64,000 bases of DNA from Castor canadensis (lineage: Eukaryota > Chordata > Mammalia > Rodentia > Castoridae): NCBI RefSeq assembly GCF_047511655.1, contig NC_133390.1, positions 167,482,083 through 167,546,082 of the forward strand. Reading direction: 5' to 3'. Within the stretch, counting starts at the first letter, position 1. Every line of letters starts with the position of its first letter. Made by a program: the position numbers and the translations under genes. Shown here in pieces: positions 1 through 11,579 of this stretch. Below the pieces are notes generated by a model. The model was not told the DNA's origin and did no database searches. It saw only the letters and a list, made by a program, of their open reading frames with translations.

Positions 1-305
1 TATTTAATTAGCAGTTGCAAAATCCAAAGGGTTTGGGTTTTATGTTTCATGTATAAATTATTGTGACCAGGATGGCCATCTTTACCTTGTGGAGGCTACC
101 TGCTTGGGGGGAGAGCTTCTCTTTTATAAATCATTTTATTTTGGACAATTTCAGTCTATCTTGATCTTTTAAAATTTCATTTAATAAAACTTTATAGGTT
201 CATTTTCAGAAACGTTCTGTACGTGTGTAGATATGGCTATTGGCAGGCATTTCATATTTTATCTATTTTTGATCATGTTGAATAGGAAATTTTAAACTGT
301 TAAGT

Positions 306-850
306 TGTCTTAGTCTGGGCTGTATTAACAAACTACTGTAGAGTAGGTGGCTTGAAAGCAACAAAGACTTATTTCTCATAGTCCAGGACTCTGGAGAGTC
401 CAAGGTCAAGGTGCTTGCAGATTCAGTGTCTGGTGAGGGCTTGCTTCTGGTGTCTGTGCCTTCTTGCTATGTCCTCACATGGTAGAAGGGCAAGGAAACT
501 CTCTGGGGCCTCCATTTTGAGGGCTCTGGTTCTACTCTGGAGGGCTCCACCCCTGAAGGTGGGGAAGGAGCAGCTGCAGAAGGGGAAAGGCAGCTCCTGG
601 GGTGTGTGGCCTCTAAGACTCTTCCTTCTCTTTGGAGAGAAGGACATCAGGATCAGGTTTCCCTCAGGGTGCCCATTTCTTCTTCCATATTCTAAGCGCC
701 AGGACCTCAGGGGCACCTGCCCTTCAGGGTCAGTGACTTTTGAAGGTGGAATGACACAGAACAGTCTCTGAGGACACTTAGTGGAAAGGGATGAGCCTGG
801 AGGCCCGGCTCCCATCTTGGTTCTGGGGATGGCCATGACAGCTCCTCATT
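306..850 (-). mobile_element. Old MaLR-like LTR fragment
   Basis: The plus strand matches the reverse complement of a common mammalian MaLR-type LTR. The recognisable order is a 'tagtctgggctgtattaacaa' style start, 'ggtggcttgaaagcaac', 'gagtccaaggtcaaggtgc', 'ggtgagggcttgcttctgg' and 'atgtcctcacatggtagaag'. The rest is diverged. No target duplication was seen. The open frames inside it are chance frames of the repeat. The 305 bases before it show nothing I recognise. Confidence 0.6.
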
Positions 851-1029
851 CTCGTCTCTTCCTGTATACAATGGAGAATTTAGACTTCTAGGTCTCAGAG
901 CACCCTGCCAGCTCTTAACCAGTCCTCCCTACACCTCTGTTACAAGGGCTGCTTCCTTGTTTTTTCCTGGGACACATAGGGGCAGGGGAAGTGAGGGTGC
1001 CACACTGGGAGCAGGAATTCACAGACCTT

Positions 1030-1349
1030 TCACGTGGAAAGCCACAGTTGAAGTCACTTCTTGATTCCTTGACAGTCTATGTCTTGGTGACACCCGACCA
1101 GATTCTCCTGGATGCAGTGTATGTGGTCGACTGGGCAAAATTCATGTTTCTCTTTACCTGATGACTGAAGACACTGGATAAAGTGAGGGCCGCAGCCCTG
1201 TCCACAGCCCCCGGGGCCCCCTCAGGTCCTTCCCTGGCTCAGCCCCACCCAGGTCCGTGACATCCACTTACCTCTTTTGACGCCTTTCCCAGACACTGGG
1301 GTCATGAAAAAGAGGAACGCCCAAAGAGCAAGAATTTGCCTGATCTCAT
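1030..1349 (-). pseudogene. WFDC12: WFDC12-like WAP-domain gene, broken
   Basis: Two exons of a secreted WAP inhibitor gene can be read on the minus strand. Exon 1 (1349-1272) has an ATG, then a hydrophobic stretch ILALWAFLFFMTPVSGKGVKR and a good donor (GAG|GTAAGT). The ATG is one base out of frame with the hydrophobic stretch. Exon 2 begins at 1157 after a CATCAG acceptor and reads GKEKHEFCPVDHIHC, then GCHQDIDCQGIKK. This fits the first four cysteines of WFDC12, whose mature part begins EGVKGG..CP. Where the KCC pair should follow there is a TGA; a few bases are missing, after which CGF continues in another frame. So there are at least two disabling lesions, and the central cysteine pair is lost. 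In human and mouse WFDC12 lies beside WFDC5 and PI3 or WFDC15, matching this neighbourhood. Identity as WFDC12 rather than another single-WAP paralogue is likely, not certain. Confidence 0.75.
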
Positions 1350-1589
1350 GTTGCCTTGTGGCCAGGAAGGTGCTTGGCTGGGGACTGAGGCTAACCTGGT
1401 TTTCTTTTTCCACCCTGGGTGTAGCAATGGGCGGGGCTGATGCCCTTCTATGTGGAAATGTCCACCATTTCAAGGGAGGGGCTGGGAACCTCCCAGATTT
1501 CCTCACTGCAGTAGAAACAGACACCCAAGAGATGACCTACTTTCTTTACATGAGAATAGGATCCAGTTGACCATAAGGCACCACCAACC

Positions 1590-1720
1590 TATTTTATGGA
1601 AAAGGGAAAGAGGCAAAGTGGGAATGGAGTCACTCAAGGTCACACAGCCTGACAATGGCAGGACTAGACTTCTTACTTCAAATCCCTTGTTCCCTCCTGA
1701 ACCATCTACCCTAGACCAAG
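1590..1720 (+). repeat. MIR-like SINE fragment
   Basis: The stretch has the MIR core pattern 'ctcaaggtcacacagc' followed by 'ggcaggactagac'. It is old and diverged. Confidence 0.55.
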
Positions 1721-1904
1721 GCCTTCACCCCTTCCTGTGTTGCCCTGGACTTGTCTGCCTTCAGTTCTCTTCTCACCCCAGGGAAGAATCTGAATGGCAG
1801 TGCTCGAAATGCCTGGGTGTCAGGTCCCCCCACACCCACCCTTTAGCTCTAGCACCATATGCTTCTAATGCTGCCACTCTCAGGCCTTGGGTCTGTCATT
1901 GACT

Positions 1905-1985
1905 GTGTGACAGGCTTCAAGTTGCTTCACCTTCCTAAGCCTCATTTTTCCTCATTCATGAAATGAGTATAATAATTTGATGACT
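1905..1985 (-). repeat. MIR-like SINE fragment
   Basis: The pattern 'gcttcaccttcctaagcctcatttttcctcattcatgaaatgag' is the reverse-orientation MIR core. Confidence 0.55.
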
Positions 1986-2560
1986 TTCAAAGGAATTGTT
2001 TTTTAACTTCTGAAAAAAACCTACACAAAATTCCCCAACCACTCAGCAGCTGCCTCTCTCATTTTGGAGTTCTTCGAGTTCCCCTCCCACCAAGATTTTA
2101 GGATTGGGATTTCTCTGGGAAATATGGTCAGGGAGTTGGTTGTGTGTATGTATGTGTTTAAGGATATGCTTTTGACGTCCTTTCTTTGCATTGGCATTAA
2201 GGAGAAGAAAGTCCTTCTCTCTGGAAACTTTACTGATACAAGCCCAGACACTTGGAGGAAATAAATCTAAAGATGGCAAGAATAAGAGATGACAGATGGA
2301 CGGCAACTATTTTTGAGGAAATTTAGTTCTTAACTAATATTTTTCTTGAGGTCAGCCCCAGCCAGGCTTCACTCGTGGTTATGTCATCACTCAAATAAAT
2401 CACCTTTCTGTCTAAACTGGTCTGAGTTGTTTTTCTGGAATTTGCTACAGGAGTTTTGGGTAATGAAGAGATCTGAGTACTAATGAGAGATGGGGAGCTA
2501 CACATGCTAAAGTGATTTGAAGTGATTTGAGGTCAAGTGGAGACAGGGAGGATCCCAGCA
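1986..2560. other. Unassigned unique-looking sequence
   Basis: I recognise no exon, repeat or RNA gene here. A small 10-bp tandem duplication (agtgatttga twice) sits at 2511-2530. Confidence 0.4.
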
Positions 2561-2564
2561 TTTG

Positions 2565-2875
2565 GGGCTTTTTTTTTTTTTTTTTTTTCCGGTGATCTTG
2601 AGGTTTGAATTCAGGGCCTTGTGTTTTCTAGGCAGTTGCTGTACCACTTGAGCCATGCACCCAGCCCTTTACTTCTTTAGTTCTTTTTCGGGGAGGGCCT
2701 TGTGTTTTTGCTGGGGTCTGCCTCATTTTGAGATCCTCCTTCAGCCTCCCATGTAGCTGGGACCACAGGTCTGTGCCACTACTCCTGGCTTATTGATTGA
2801 GATGGGGTTTTGCTAATTTTTTTGCCTGGGCTGGCCCTAAATGACAATCCTCCTGATTTCTACCTTTTTTTTTTT
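2565..2875 (-). repeat. Composite SINE (B1-dID type)
   Basis: On the plus strand a poly-T is followed by an ID/tRNA-like block ('gaattcagggccttgtg..gtaccacttgagccatgcaccc') and then B1/7SL-like blocks ('cagcctcccatgtagctggga'). The element is therefore on the minus strand, with its A-tail at low coordinates. Confidence 0.75.
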
Positions 2876-3139
2876 TTTCCCCCTAATTTGATTTGAATTT
2901 TGTCATTAATCTAGCTAAAAGTTTGTCGATTTTATTTTAAAAATTCTTAGTTCTGTTGATTTTTTTCCTATTGTTTTTCTAGCCTATTTTCTATTTGTGC
3001 TGTAATCTTTATTATTATTTCCCTTTTGCTAACTTTGACATTTTTTTCTGCCTTTCCCAGTTCCTTATGGTGTAAAGTTAGGTTGTTCATGTGAAGTTTC
3101 TTATTCGTTTGTTCATGTGAATTTTTTCTTTGTAATTTA

Positions 3140-3455
3140 TGGTGCTGGGATCAAATCCAGAACTTCTAGGCAAGTGTTCTGCCACAGAGTCACATCCCTA
3201 ACCAAGATATTCTTTTAGTATTTATTTATTTACTTATCTAAATTTTATATTGGCAGCACTGAGGTTTGAAGTCAGGGTCTCATGCTTGCCAGGCAGGCGC
3301 TCTACCACTTTGAGCCATATCTCCAGTCCTTTTTGTTTTGGATATTTTTTGGATCGGGTCTCACATTTTTGCCAGGCTGAGCTGGACTGTGATCCTCCCA
3401 ATCTCTGCCTCCCAGGTAGCTGGGATTACTGGCCTGAGCAACCACATCCAACTGA
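3140..3455 (-). repeat. Two adjacent minus-strand ID/B1-dID SINEs
   Basis: A degraded ID-like unit lies at about 3140-3215. A full dimer (ID block then B1 block) lies at 3248-3455, with 'ggcaggcgctctaccactttgagcc' followed by 'atctctgcctcccaggtagctgg'. Confidence 0.7.
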
Positions 3456-4061
3456 CATCTTTTAAATGTAGGTGGCTATTGCTATGCGCTTTCCTCTTAC
3501 TTCATTTGTTGCACCCTACAAGCTTTGATATTTTGTATAATAATTTAAATTTGTCTCATGGTGTTTTTTAATTGATTCAATTTATACTGTGGATTATTGG
3601 TTGCTCAAACATGTGTTGCTTAATCTCCATATATTTGGGGATTTTCCATTTTTTCCTTTTTGCTATTGCTTTCTAGTTTGCTTTCACTGTGGTTGAAAGA
3701 GATACTCAGTATTATTTCAGTCTTCCTAAACTTGTTAAGACTTGTGTTGTGGCCTGTATCTCCTATCCTGGGAATATTTGGGGTGTGTATGAGAAGATGT
3801 ATATTCTGCTATTGGATGAAATGTTCTGTATATCTCTGTTAGGTCCTTTTAGTAGTGTAATGTTCAATCTTCTGTTTCTTTATTGAAATTCTTTCTGGAT
3901 AGTCTATCTGTTATTGACTATATATTATTGAATTATCCTACTGCCACTGTGTTGATGTCTATTTCTCCTTCAGATCTGCCATGGGTGCTTTGAATATTTA
4001 GGTGCTCTGATATTGAGTGCATATGTATTTATAATAGATAGATCTTCCTGGTGAATTGATT

Positions 4062-4280
4062 TTTTTTCCTGTTAGTACTGGGGTTTGAACTTAGGGCTTC
4101 ACACTTGCTAGGCAGGCACTCTACCACTTGAACCACTCCATCAGTCCTTTTTTTGTAAAGGATTTTTTCTAGACGGGGGTCTCACGAACTATTTGCTCAG
4201 GCTGGCTTTGAACTGTGATCTTCCTGATCTCTGCTTCCTGAGTAGCTAGGATTACAGGCGTGAGCCACCAGCACCTGACT
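4062..4280 (-). repeat. B1-dID dimeric SINE
   Basis: A clear copy: 'gttagtactggggtttgaa', 'taggcaggcactctacca', then a B1-like half 'gtagctaggattacaggcg'. It is inserted in the older L1. Confidence 0.85.
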
Positions 4281-4520
4281 ATGAATTGATTTTTTAAAAT
4301 TATCTTATAATGATGTTCACTGTCTCTCGAAACAGTTTTGACTTAAAGTCTCTTTTTTCAGACATTAATCACTCCTCTGTTAGTGACCATTTCATGGAGT
4401 ATTTTCTTCTGTGCCTTCACTTTCAGTCTGTGTCGTTAATCTGAAGGTGAGTCTCTTGTGGACAGTGTGTGGTTGGATTTTGGTTTTAGTTCAATTTTAA
4501 TCCATTCAGCCACTTGGTCT

Positions 4521-4835
4521 TTTTTTTTTTTTTTTTGCAGTCAGTACTGGGGTTTGAATTGGAGACCTCATGCTTGCTAAGAAGGTGTTCTGCCACTTGA
4601 ATCGCATCTCAGCTCTTTCAGTTATCTTTCAAGTTGGCTCTCACATTTTTGCCCAGGGCTGGCCTACCTATGCCTCTCACATAGCTGAGATTATAGGCAC
4701 ATGCCACCATGCCTGGCTTATTGAGTGAGATGAAGCTCACTCTTTTTGCCTGGGCTGGCCTGGAACTGCAATTGTCCAGATCTCTTCCTCTCAAGTAGCT
4801 GGGATTATAGTGTGAGCCACCATGCCTGGTCCCTC
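4521..4835 (-). repeat. B1-dID dimeric SINE with extra B1 unit
   Basis: Poly-T is followed by an ID-like unit and two successive B1-like units, each ending in 'agctgagattataggca' or 'agctgggattatag' style text. Confidence 0.75.
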
Positions 4836-5349
4836 TGTCTTTTGCTTGTGGAGTTTAGTCCATTTACAGTTAAATTAATTATCAATGGGGAAGGACATTG
4901 TATTGTCATTTTGTTAGTTATTTTCTGTATACATAGTAGTTCCGTGTTTCCCTTTTCTTCTTTGTCTTTATTTGTAATTCACTGATTTTTTTTCTCTTAT
5001 TTGGAGACATAGTCTTGCTACATACTCCAGGGTGGAACTCACTGCGTAGCCCAGACCGGCCTGGAACTCAGTTCTCCAGACTCTGCACACATAATTGACT
5101 GTTTTTGCGATGATATGCTTTGATTCTTTTCTCGTATTCGTTTATGTAACATCGCTAGGCATTTTCTTTGCGAGGCCTACATAAAACCTCTTAAGAGGTA
5201 GTATCCTCTTACAGGATAGTGTGGTTGGAGCAGATGACAACTCTGATCACTACAAAAGCTCTGTTTTTGTTATTGATGTTTACTTCTTTTTATATTGTGT
5301 AGACACTAACGTTTTTTGTAGTTATCTTTGTGTACCATTCTGAAAAAGG

Positions 5350-5570
5350 CAAAAAAAACAGGGACAGAGAATGTGTACACATGACCAGTGACACCCAAGG
5401 GGGAATGGTGGCGTTTGACTACAATCAAAGTTCTTGTGGAAATGTTTTGAAGTGATAGAACTGTTCTGTGTCCTGATTGTGGTAGTGGCCATACAAATCT
5501 ACCTATATGTTAAAATTTATAGAAGTGGACACCAAGAGATGACTTTTCCTGTGCGTACCATATGTGTTAG
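5350..5570 (+). mobile_element. Old L1-type 3' end fragment
   Basis: The phrase 'gatagaactgttctgtgtcctgattgtggtagtgg', followed by 'caaatctacctatatgttaaaattt', is typical of 3' ends of old mammalian L1 copies. The family call is by eye. Confidence 0.45.
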
Positions 5571-5990
5571 TAAAGAGTCTCCAGAGGAACAAAGCTAGTA
5601 GGATCCGTATCTTTCAATATGGACAGAGAGGGAGAGGGAGAGGAAGAGAGGCTGAGGGAGAAAGTGAGATTTTAAGGACATTCAGGTCAGAGTCGATATT
5701 ATAGTCATGAGTCAGAATTGTACAGGGTCGAAGACTAGAACCCTGAAAGGGTTGAGAATTCCTTCTTTTTCCAGAAACCTCTGTCTTTGCTCTTATGGTT
5801 TTCAAATGATTGGATGAAGCCCACCCACACTGTACAAGGCAATCTGCTTGACTCAGAGTCTTCTGATTTCATTGTTAATCACATCCAAAAAATACTTTCA
5901 CAGCAGTCTGGGGTTTGACTAAAACAACTAAGTACCATAATCTAGTCAAGTTGATAAGGAAAATTAACCATCACATTACATGTAAAATTT
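5570..5990. repeat. Diverged LTR-like repeat
   Basis: The text 'gattggatgaagcccaccc', 'ggcaatctgcttgactcag' and 'aattaaccatcacatta' matches a common mammalian LTR-like interspersed repeat that I cannot name. A purine-rich GAGAGGGAGAGG tract lies near 5624-5665. Confidence 0.4.
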
Positions 5991-7429
5991 TTTCACTTAA
6001 TAAAAAAGATTAAAAACTGCTTTAGCAAAACAAGCAAAGGACATGACAAAGGTAGATAATTTTCCAGGATTAATTTTCATAATAAAATGTAAAAAATGCA
6101 CTATCTTGTTAGTAATTTAAGAAATACAATAGTAACATCATATTATTTAAGCAAACAGCATCTGTGTATATATATATATATATATATATAATTGTGTGGA
6201 TAATTATAATCTATTTGTGAAACTTCTCTCAGGGCCTCAGGCCTGCTAGGCAGGTGCTCTACCAACCACTTGAGCCACGCCCCTCCCTCCCACATTTCTT
6301 CTTCTGAATAAATTTTGAATCAGTTCAAGAAGATCCCAAATAACTCTCATAGAGATTGTCATTGATGTATCATTAATTCTTGATTTGTTCCCAGAGGTGA
6401 GGCCTTTTTACATTTTTTAGTTTTATGTGAGTCATCACTTTTCCAGTTATCTACTTTTACACATTTATTTCAGTTAATGTACCTTACATATATTTCTGAA
6501 TATTATGTTAAATATGACCGTTTTAATTTCTATGAAGATTTTATAATCGTTTAGCCTTGTTCCTGAATTATCTCCTGAATTCTATTATATTTTAATTGAC
6601 TTACTTGGCTCTCTGTTCTTAAAAAACAAATTTCAGTTTATATTCTTAATTCCCTGTTCAACAAAATATCAATTGCCAAGTCATTAAAAGTACATATGCA
6701 ACCTGTTAGTGCTGAAAATCTGATATATACTTAAAAGTCACACTGACAGCATTTAAAATACTGCATCTCTCGGTAGCAAACATTTTATTTCTCTAGTTTT
6801 CGTACTTCCTCCCACCTCCAGCCCTTTTATCCTTTAACATGCATCCACGTTTTAAAAAACTTGCATCTGAACACAATACACCGGTAACACTCCTTGGTAA
6901 ACAAGGAAATCCCAGAACAGTCCAGATCTACAGCTTTGCTCCCGAAGTGTGGCGCAGGCTAAATGACAGAGGAAAAAACCAATCAGTGGCCCCTGCTGGT
7001 GCATCAGTATTGCCCCTGAGAACCCACGGCTGTTGACGATCTGCTGATGCAATGCTAAAGAAAGTTTTAACGGATTTTGCTGATAAATTTCAGAGAGTAA
7101 GTCTTTGATCATCTTTCCATTTATTCTTGCTGAAAACACGAACGCCTTTTCATCTGAGAGCTGAGCACAGATGTCAGCTTCCTTTTCCTCTCCTCTCTTC
7201 CTCGTGTTTTTTGGCAGATGTACTTTTAGGACTTTGTCTTCTGATGTGATCTGGGAGACCTCGCTGTGTTTTCTAAATCTTTATTTACTGTGGAGTTTAT
7301 CTTCTTTCCTTACTCTCTGTTCATTTCCTCTTGGGCTCAGGCTTGTTTTCTGTAGAAGGGATGTTTTGCACTTCAAAGTTTTCTGCTAATAAGTACGCAA
7401 CCACAAGGACTTGATTTACTCGGGCTTGA
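5991..7429. other. AT-rich unassigned sequence with a TA microsatellite and an ID fragment
   Basis: No gene is supported. A (TA)n run lies at 6165-6190 and a minus-strand ID-like unit at 6225-6290 ('gctaggcaggtgctctacca'). The stretch at 6839-7140 is less repetitive and keeps overlapping open frames on both strands. I cannot match it to any family. Confidence 0.4.
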
Positions 7430-7700
7430 CTGGTGCTCCAGGTTCACCCGAGCAGCTGCAGCGGCGGCAAAGGCTCCTCCCCTTACGCCATCAGCCCCGC
7501 CCCCTTCCCAGAGGCCCCACCCCAGGCTCTGTCCGGGCGTGCTCGCGTACGGTCTCTGCGTGGCCAGGGGGCGTGGCCTACCTTCCTAGCTCAGCAGGCC
7601 CGCCCCCGCTCCGGAAGGCCCGCCCCCGCTCCGGAAGGCCCGCCCCCAGGCCGTGTCTTGGTTGGTGTGGCGGTGTGTGGCGTCGGGCTGAGGGAAACCC
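7430..7700. promoter_or_regulatory. CpG island with GC boxes; gene not identified
   Basis: This is the only strongly GC- and CpG-rich block in the window. It carries many CCCGCCCC / GGGGCGTGG-type GC boxes (Sp1/KLF sites) and no TATA box. It includes a 20-bp tandem repeat at 7598-7648. It has the look of a housekeeping-type promoter or an orphan island. The flanking 500 bp show no exon I can recognise. The open frames through it (7411-7804) are probably a by-product of GC richness. Confidence 0.55.
7598..7648 (+). repeat. 20-bp GC-box tandem repeat, about 2.5 copies
   Basis: The unit gcccgcccccgctccggaag occurs twice in a row without mismatch, followed by a third partial gcccgccccc. Each unit contains a GC box. 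Confidence 0.9.
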
Positions 7701-7799
7701 TGAGCGACATCCTCCGGACCGTTGCTCTGGCCCTGCATCCTGCCCGTCCTTGCCAGGTCTTCGAGCTTGACTCGATTTCCTTGGCTCTTAGTGAACGGC

Positions 7800-8454
7800 T
7801 TTAAAGTGCTCTGAGATTCTGTTCACAGACAATAAATGACCATGAGAAACCGGATGCTTCACCTTCAGCTGAGGGTTTTGAGCGTCCTTTGCGGTTTCCG
7901 GTGACTAACAGTCGCCCTCCAGTTACCCCTAGTAAATACAAGGCGATGAGGTTACTAACTACAGTTATTTCAGCTAAGACACTCAAAGGAATTGTTGCTC
8001 ATCTGGGCAAAGAGAGGGTGATTTTTTAAAAAAATACTGTTTCTGTTAAAAAGTTAATGCTGTTTGTCACAGACAGAGACGGTTTGGAAGCCCGCTTTCC
8101 CAGGGCTCTGCGTTATAAATTGGGGACATTCAAGGTGGAAGTCACTTCAACATGATTAGGGGGTTGAACCCCTATCTCGGTAGCTCAGCTGAACCACAGA
8201 GAAAAATTCCTTTCCCTAAATTTTAGGAACTAAAGTACCCTAAAAGTTAGATATGTTGTGCCCCATTTCCAACTCAAAGTTCCAAATCTAGTCTTTGGTC
8301 AAGTGGAAAGTCCACCAGCACCAGTACCAGAGACTTTGTAATCGGTGACTTGTTCTTCCACTCCAGGACAATATGGCCCTTCATGAGAGCCAAACACGGA
8401 AAATTTGATTTTAAATTGTCTTCTGACCTACAGACAAGTTGAAAAAGGAAATGG
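7800..8454. other. Unassigned sequence
   Basis: I see no exon or repeat family here that I would defend. Confidence 0.35.
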
Positions 8455-8550
8455 GGCTGGGATGTAGCTCAGTGCTAAGATGCTTGCCTAGCATGGGTAA
8501 ATCCCAGGGTTTGGAGGGGGTGGAAGGGGGGAGAGGAGAGAGAGAGAGAA
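8455..8550 (+). repeat. ID-like tRNA-derived SINE plus GA tail
   Basis: 'ggggctgggatgtagctcag' starts a plus-strand ID/tRNA-Ala-like unit. It ends in a G/A-rich tail with (GA)n at about 8531-8549. Confidence 0.75.
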
Positions 8551-8584
8551 TTCGTTCACTCCAGAACCACTCTACTCTTAGTAA

Positions 8585-8745
8585 TGTTACTACCCTTGTG
8601 ATGTCATTTGCGTAAGGTCCTAGAGATGCTGGTGTCATGTTCCTGAACCTACAGAACTGTGAACTGAATAAACCTCTTTCCTTTATAACATACCCAACCT
8701 CAGGTTTGTTAAAACAACAGAACATGGATTAGTACACAGGACTTT
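8585..8745 (+). mobile_element. MaLR-like LTR 3' end
   Basis: 'cagaactgtgaactgaataaacctctttcctttataac' followed by 'cccaacctcaggtttgtt' and 'catggattagtacac' is the standard end of MST/MLT-type LTRs, with its AATAAA. Confidence 0.7.
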
Positions 8746-9392
8746 ATTTCTTTGCTTTGCTTTCATATCAATAAACATTTAACTCTTGCTAACAGGAAGG
8801 GCCTGGGGAAAGCATGGAAGAATTGGAGACCAGTTATCCAAGTCTGAGACTGTAGCACCTGTGTCTTCTCAAGCTTTGTTGAGAAGGGGTTTCTACCTAG
8901 GGAGAGAAGAACCAGAGATAGGAGCAGATGCAAAGCATGCCGGGGACATGGTGTTTGGTCCCAGGACTACTCTGAGTGTTCCTAAGAACACTGAGATGTG
9001 ATGCCAGGGAGTTAGGGACTGAGGGTCTAGCATTCTTAGCAAATCACACTAGCGGATGATTTCATATCCCTTTACCTCACTTCAAGTGTAAAGAGGAAAA
9101 TGTTTCATTGGCACAAACTGTTAAAAACAAAGTAAAACAACAATAACAGAACAGGGGTGGGGTGGGAGCAACTGAAAATCACTAACAGTTGAGCTTAGAG
9201 AGAATCCCTGCCACACAGCCCTTCCATTCCATTCCATGAAATGAATGGTGCATTTTCTGAGAAAGGGGCCATCTCTGGACGACCCTCAACTGAAAAAGCA
9301 CTGCTCGAGGTGATTTCTAGGGGCACAGAGGGTTCTCAGTTCCCCCCCACCATACATGGCTGTGCAGGAAGGTGGGGGGCCGCTCACCCCAC
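8746..9392. other. 3' flank of the WFDC15-like gene
   Basis: No repeat is recognised. On the minus strand this is downstream of the WAP stop codon. I see no AATAAA within 250 bases; the nearest on that strand is near 8746-8752. A 3'UTR exon could lie here, as in REST/WAP genes that carry a separate 3'UTR exon, but I cannot place it. Confidence 0.35.
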
Positions 9393-9699
<307 letters not shown>

Positions 9700-9915
9700 C
9701 ACGCTGGGACAGGCGGGTGAAGGTAGAGGCCGATGAGTTTCCAGCCGTTATGATGGCGGCCCACCAGCAGGGGGAGCTGTGGTGCCCGGGGCTGGAGGGC
9801 AGAAGAGCATCAGTGGGACCAGGAAACCGGTGGCTTCCTTTTGACCCCAGGAAGACGCCCTGTGAAATAACCTCCAGGGATACCCTCATAAACCCCTCAA
9901 GAACCTTCCTCTTGC

Positions 9916-9921
9916 TTTATA
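9916..9921 (-). promoter_or_regulatory. Candidate TATA box for the WFDC15-like gene
   Basis: The minus strand reads CTCTATAAAGC about 215 bases upstream of the ATG. That implies a 5'UTR near 190 nt containing an upstream ATG, so it is only a candidate. A closer TATA-less start is possible. Confidence 0.3.
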
Positions 9922-9929
9922 GAGGGGTT

Positions 9930-11400
9930 TGAAATTCCGCGTCACATTAATGGAATACTTAATAGAATATAGGAGATTTTAAAAAATCATGATTGTTTTG
10001 AGGGAGTTGCCTTTCCCAGGCCATACACCAGATGGTCAACCCCATTCTTCTCACTACATACCAAGGAATATAGAAACCCCACCCTCCCAACAGTGTTCAG
10101 GTTTGGGTGCATTTGAGGTTTTTCTTTTACGGTATTAATATTTAAACACCATCCACGCCAAGGCAAAGACAAAGATAATGGCTGTTAGTAATATACTTTC
10201 TAGATATATGAAAAAGTGCCAATTTTTATGTAGCGTGGGGCTTAAATTTAATGTGAAACCAATGTTTTATTCCTTAATTCCATCCTTATATGTCTCCATG
10301 AGTGCAGAAACTTCATTTGTTGGTAAAGTGAAAAGTCTAACTTGAAGCCATTTTGGAATATGAACCTGAGGGCAAATAACTATTTGGATTGTTTCTGCAC
10401 TCCAGTTAAAGTGTGTTGTTACTTGCTTAGTTGCTAGTAACATAAATACTTGCTTAGTATTTATGTAAGCAATGATTTAAAAAAAAGTTTTATTACTACA
10501 CCCAGAAGAATTGGAACCTGATGTGGGAGGCAAAAGCTCCCAGCACTACTCCATCTACTAACTCTTCTCTTACTTTGTAGTGCAACCTTGTGGCTACCTC
10601 CTGGCTTTGCATCTTTTTACTGTGTGTCTGTGCTTCTCTTTCTCTCTGTATCTCTCTCTCCTCCCACCCCCTGTCAGCAGGACTGGGGTTTGAATTCAGG
10701 GCTTCAAGCTTGCAAAGCAGGCACTCTACCACTTTAGCCACACTCCCAGTCTCTCTTTTAGCTCTGGTTTAGCCTGACCTCAGTAGTTGTAGTCCACACT
10801 TAGTAAAAAAAATATCCTTTCTACTTGGTTTAACCTGCCAATAATTTAAAATGTCCTACTTTTATTTTTAATATGTTTATCTGCAGCTCCACACACTGAC
10901 TTTGACTTTTTGTTTTCAAAGCAGTTTGACATTCACTGCAATTTTACACTACTAAACTATTACATGAAAGGAAACTATATTCTAAACTATATTCTATTCT
11001 TGCTATAAATGCAAAAAATCCTAAACAAAAATTTACACTGTATATTTTGTTATATATTTAAATATAAATATATATATTCACACACATATATGTATATGTG
11101 TATATAGTGATATATCATGAATAAGCAGGATTTTTTTCCAACAATATATGGTTGATTTAAACTTCCAAACTAAGTTATGGAATACTTTTTAATAGAATAT
11201 AGGGGGAAATCATGATTATCTCCATATCGGCTGAGGATATGGGGAAAATAACTCATCTATGTATGATAAGGTAGAATATAATGACATTGGATAAGAGATT
11301 TAATTAGTTAATTTGATAGCCTCTAAAAAATCCTAAAGCACAGGAACCAGTTTCAGAATAGGAGAATAAAAGCTGCTTCATCAATGCTGGGAGAATAGTA
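9930..11400. other. AT-rich intergenic sequence with one ID SINE
   Basis: A minus-strand ID-like unit at 10665-10755 ('gactggggtttgaattcagg') is clear. The rest is AT-rich, with (TA)-rich microsatellite-like sequence near 11040-11110. No exon is recognised. Confidence 0.4.
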
Positions 11401-11404
11401 ACAA

Positions 11405-11490
11405 TTTTTTTTTGTATTGGGGGTTGAACTCAAGGTCTCCCGCTTGCTAGGCAGGTGCTTTATCACTTGAGCCATGCCTCCAGCCTGAAA
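11405..11490 (-). repeat. ID-like SINE
   Basis: 'gggggttgaactcaaggtctcccgcttgctaggcaggtgct' with 'cacttgagccatgcctccagcc'; the T-rich end lies at low coordinates. Confidence 0.85.
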
Positions 11491-11579
11491 ATAGCAACAA
11501 TTCTTGTCAAAACAACCATTTTAGAACTCTGAAAGTAAATCAAAGTCTCACAACAATCTGTAGTATTTATAGATGACAA

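Larger units (their letters stand above)
2880..5345 (-). mobile_element. Ancient L1M-type LINE ORF2 segment, minus strand, broken by SINEs
   Basis: Reverse-complement L1 ORF2 text is recognisable, for example 'ttcttagttctgttgattt', 'tccattgtggttgaaagaga'-like and 'tagtccatttacagttaaatt' phrases. It continues on both sides of three SINE insertions (3248-3455, 4062-4280, 4521-4835) and a B1-like piece (4990-5095). No frame is intact. The ORF2 phrases are diverged, so the copy is old. Confidence 0.65.

Noticed and set aside
415-836. Overlapping plus and minus frames of 118-137 codons
   Set aside because: They lie in a MaLR-type LTR and have no exon features.
7411-7804. Frames of 119 and 123 codons
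   Set aside because: Overlapping frames in the CpG island; GC-rich DNA has few stop codons, and the 20-bp repeat explains the peptide repetition.
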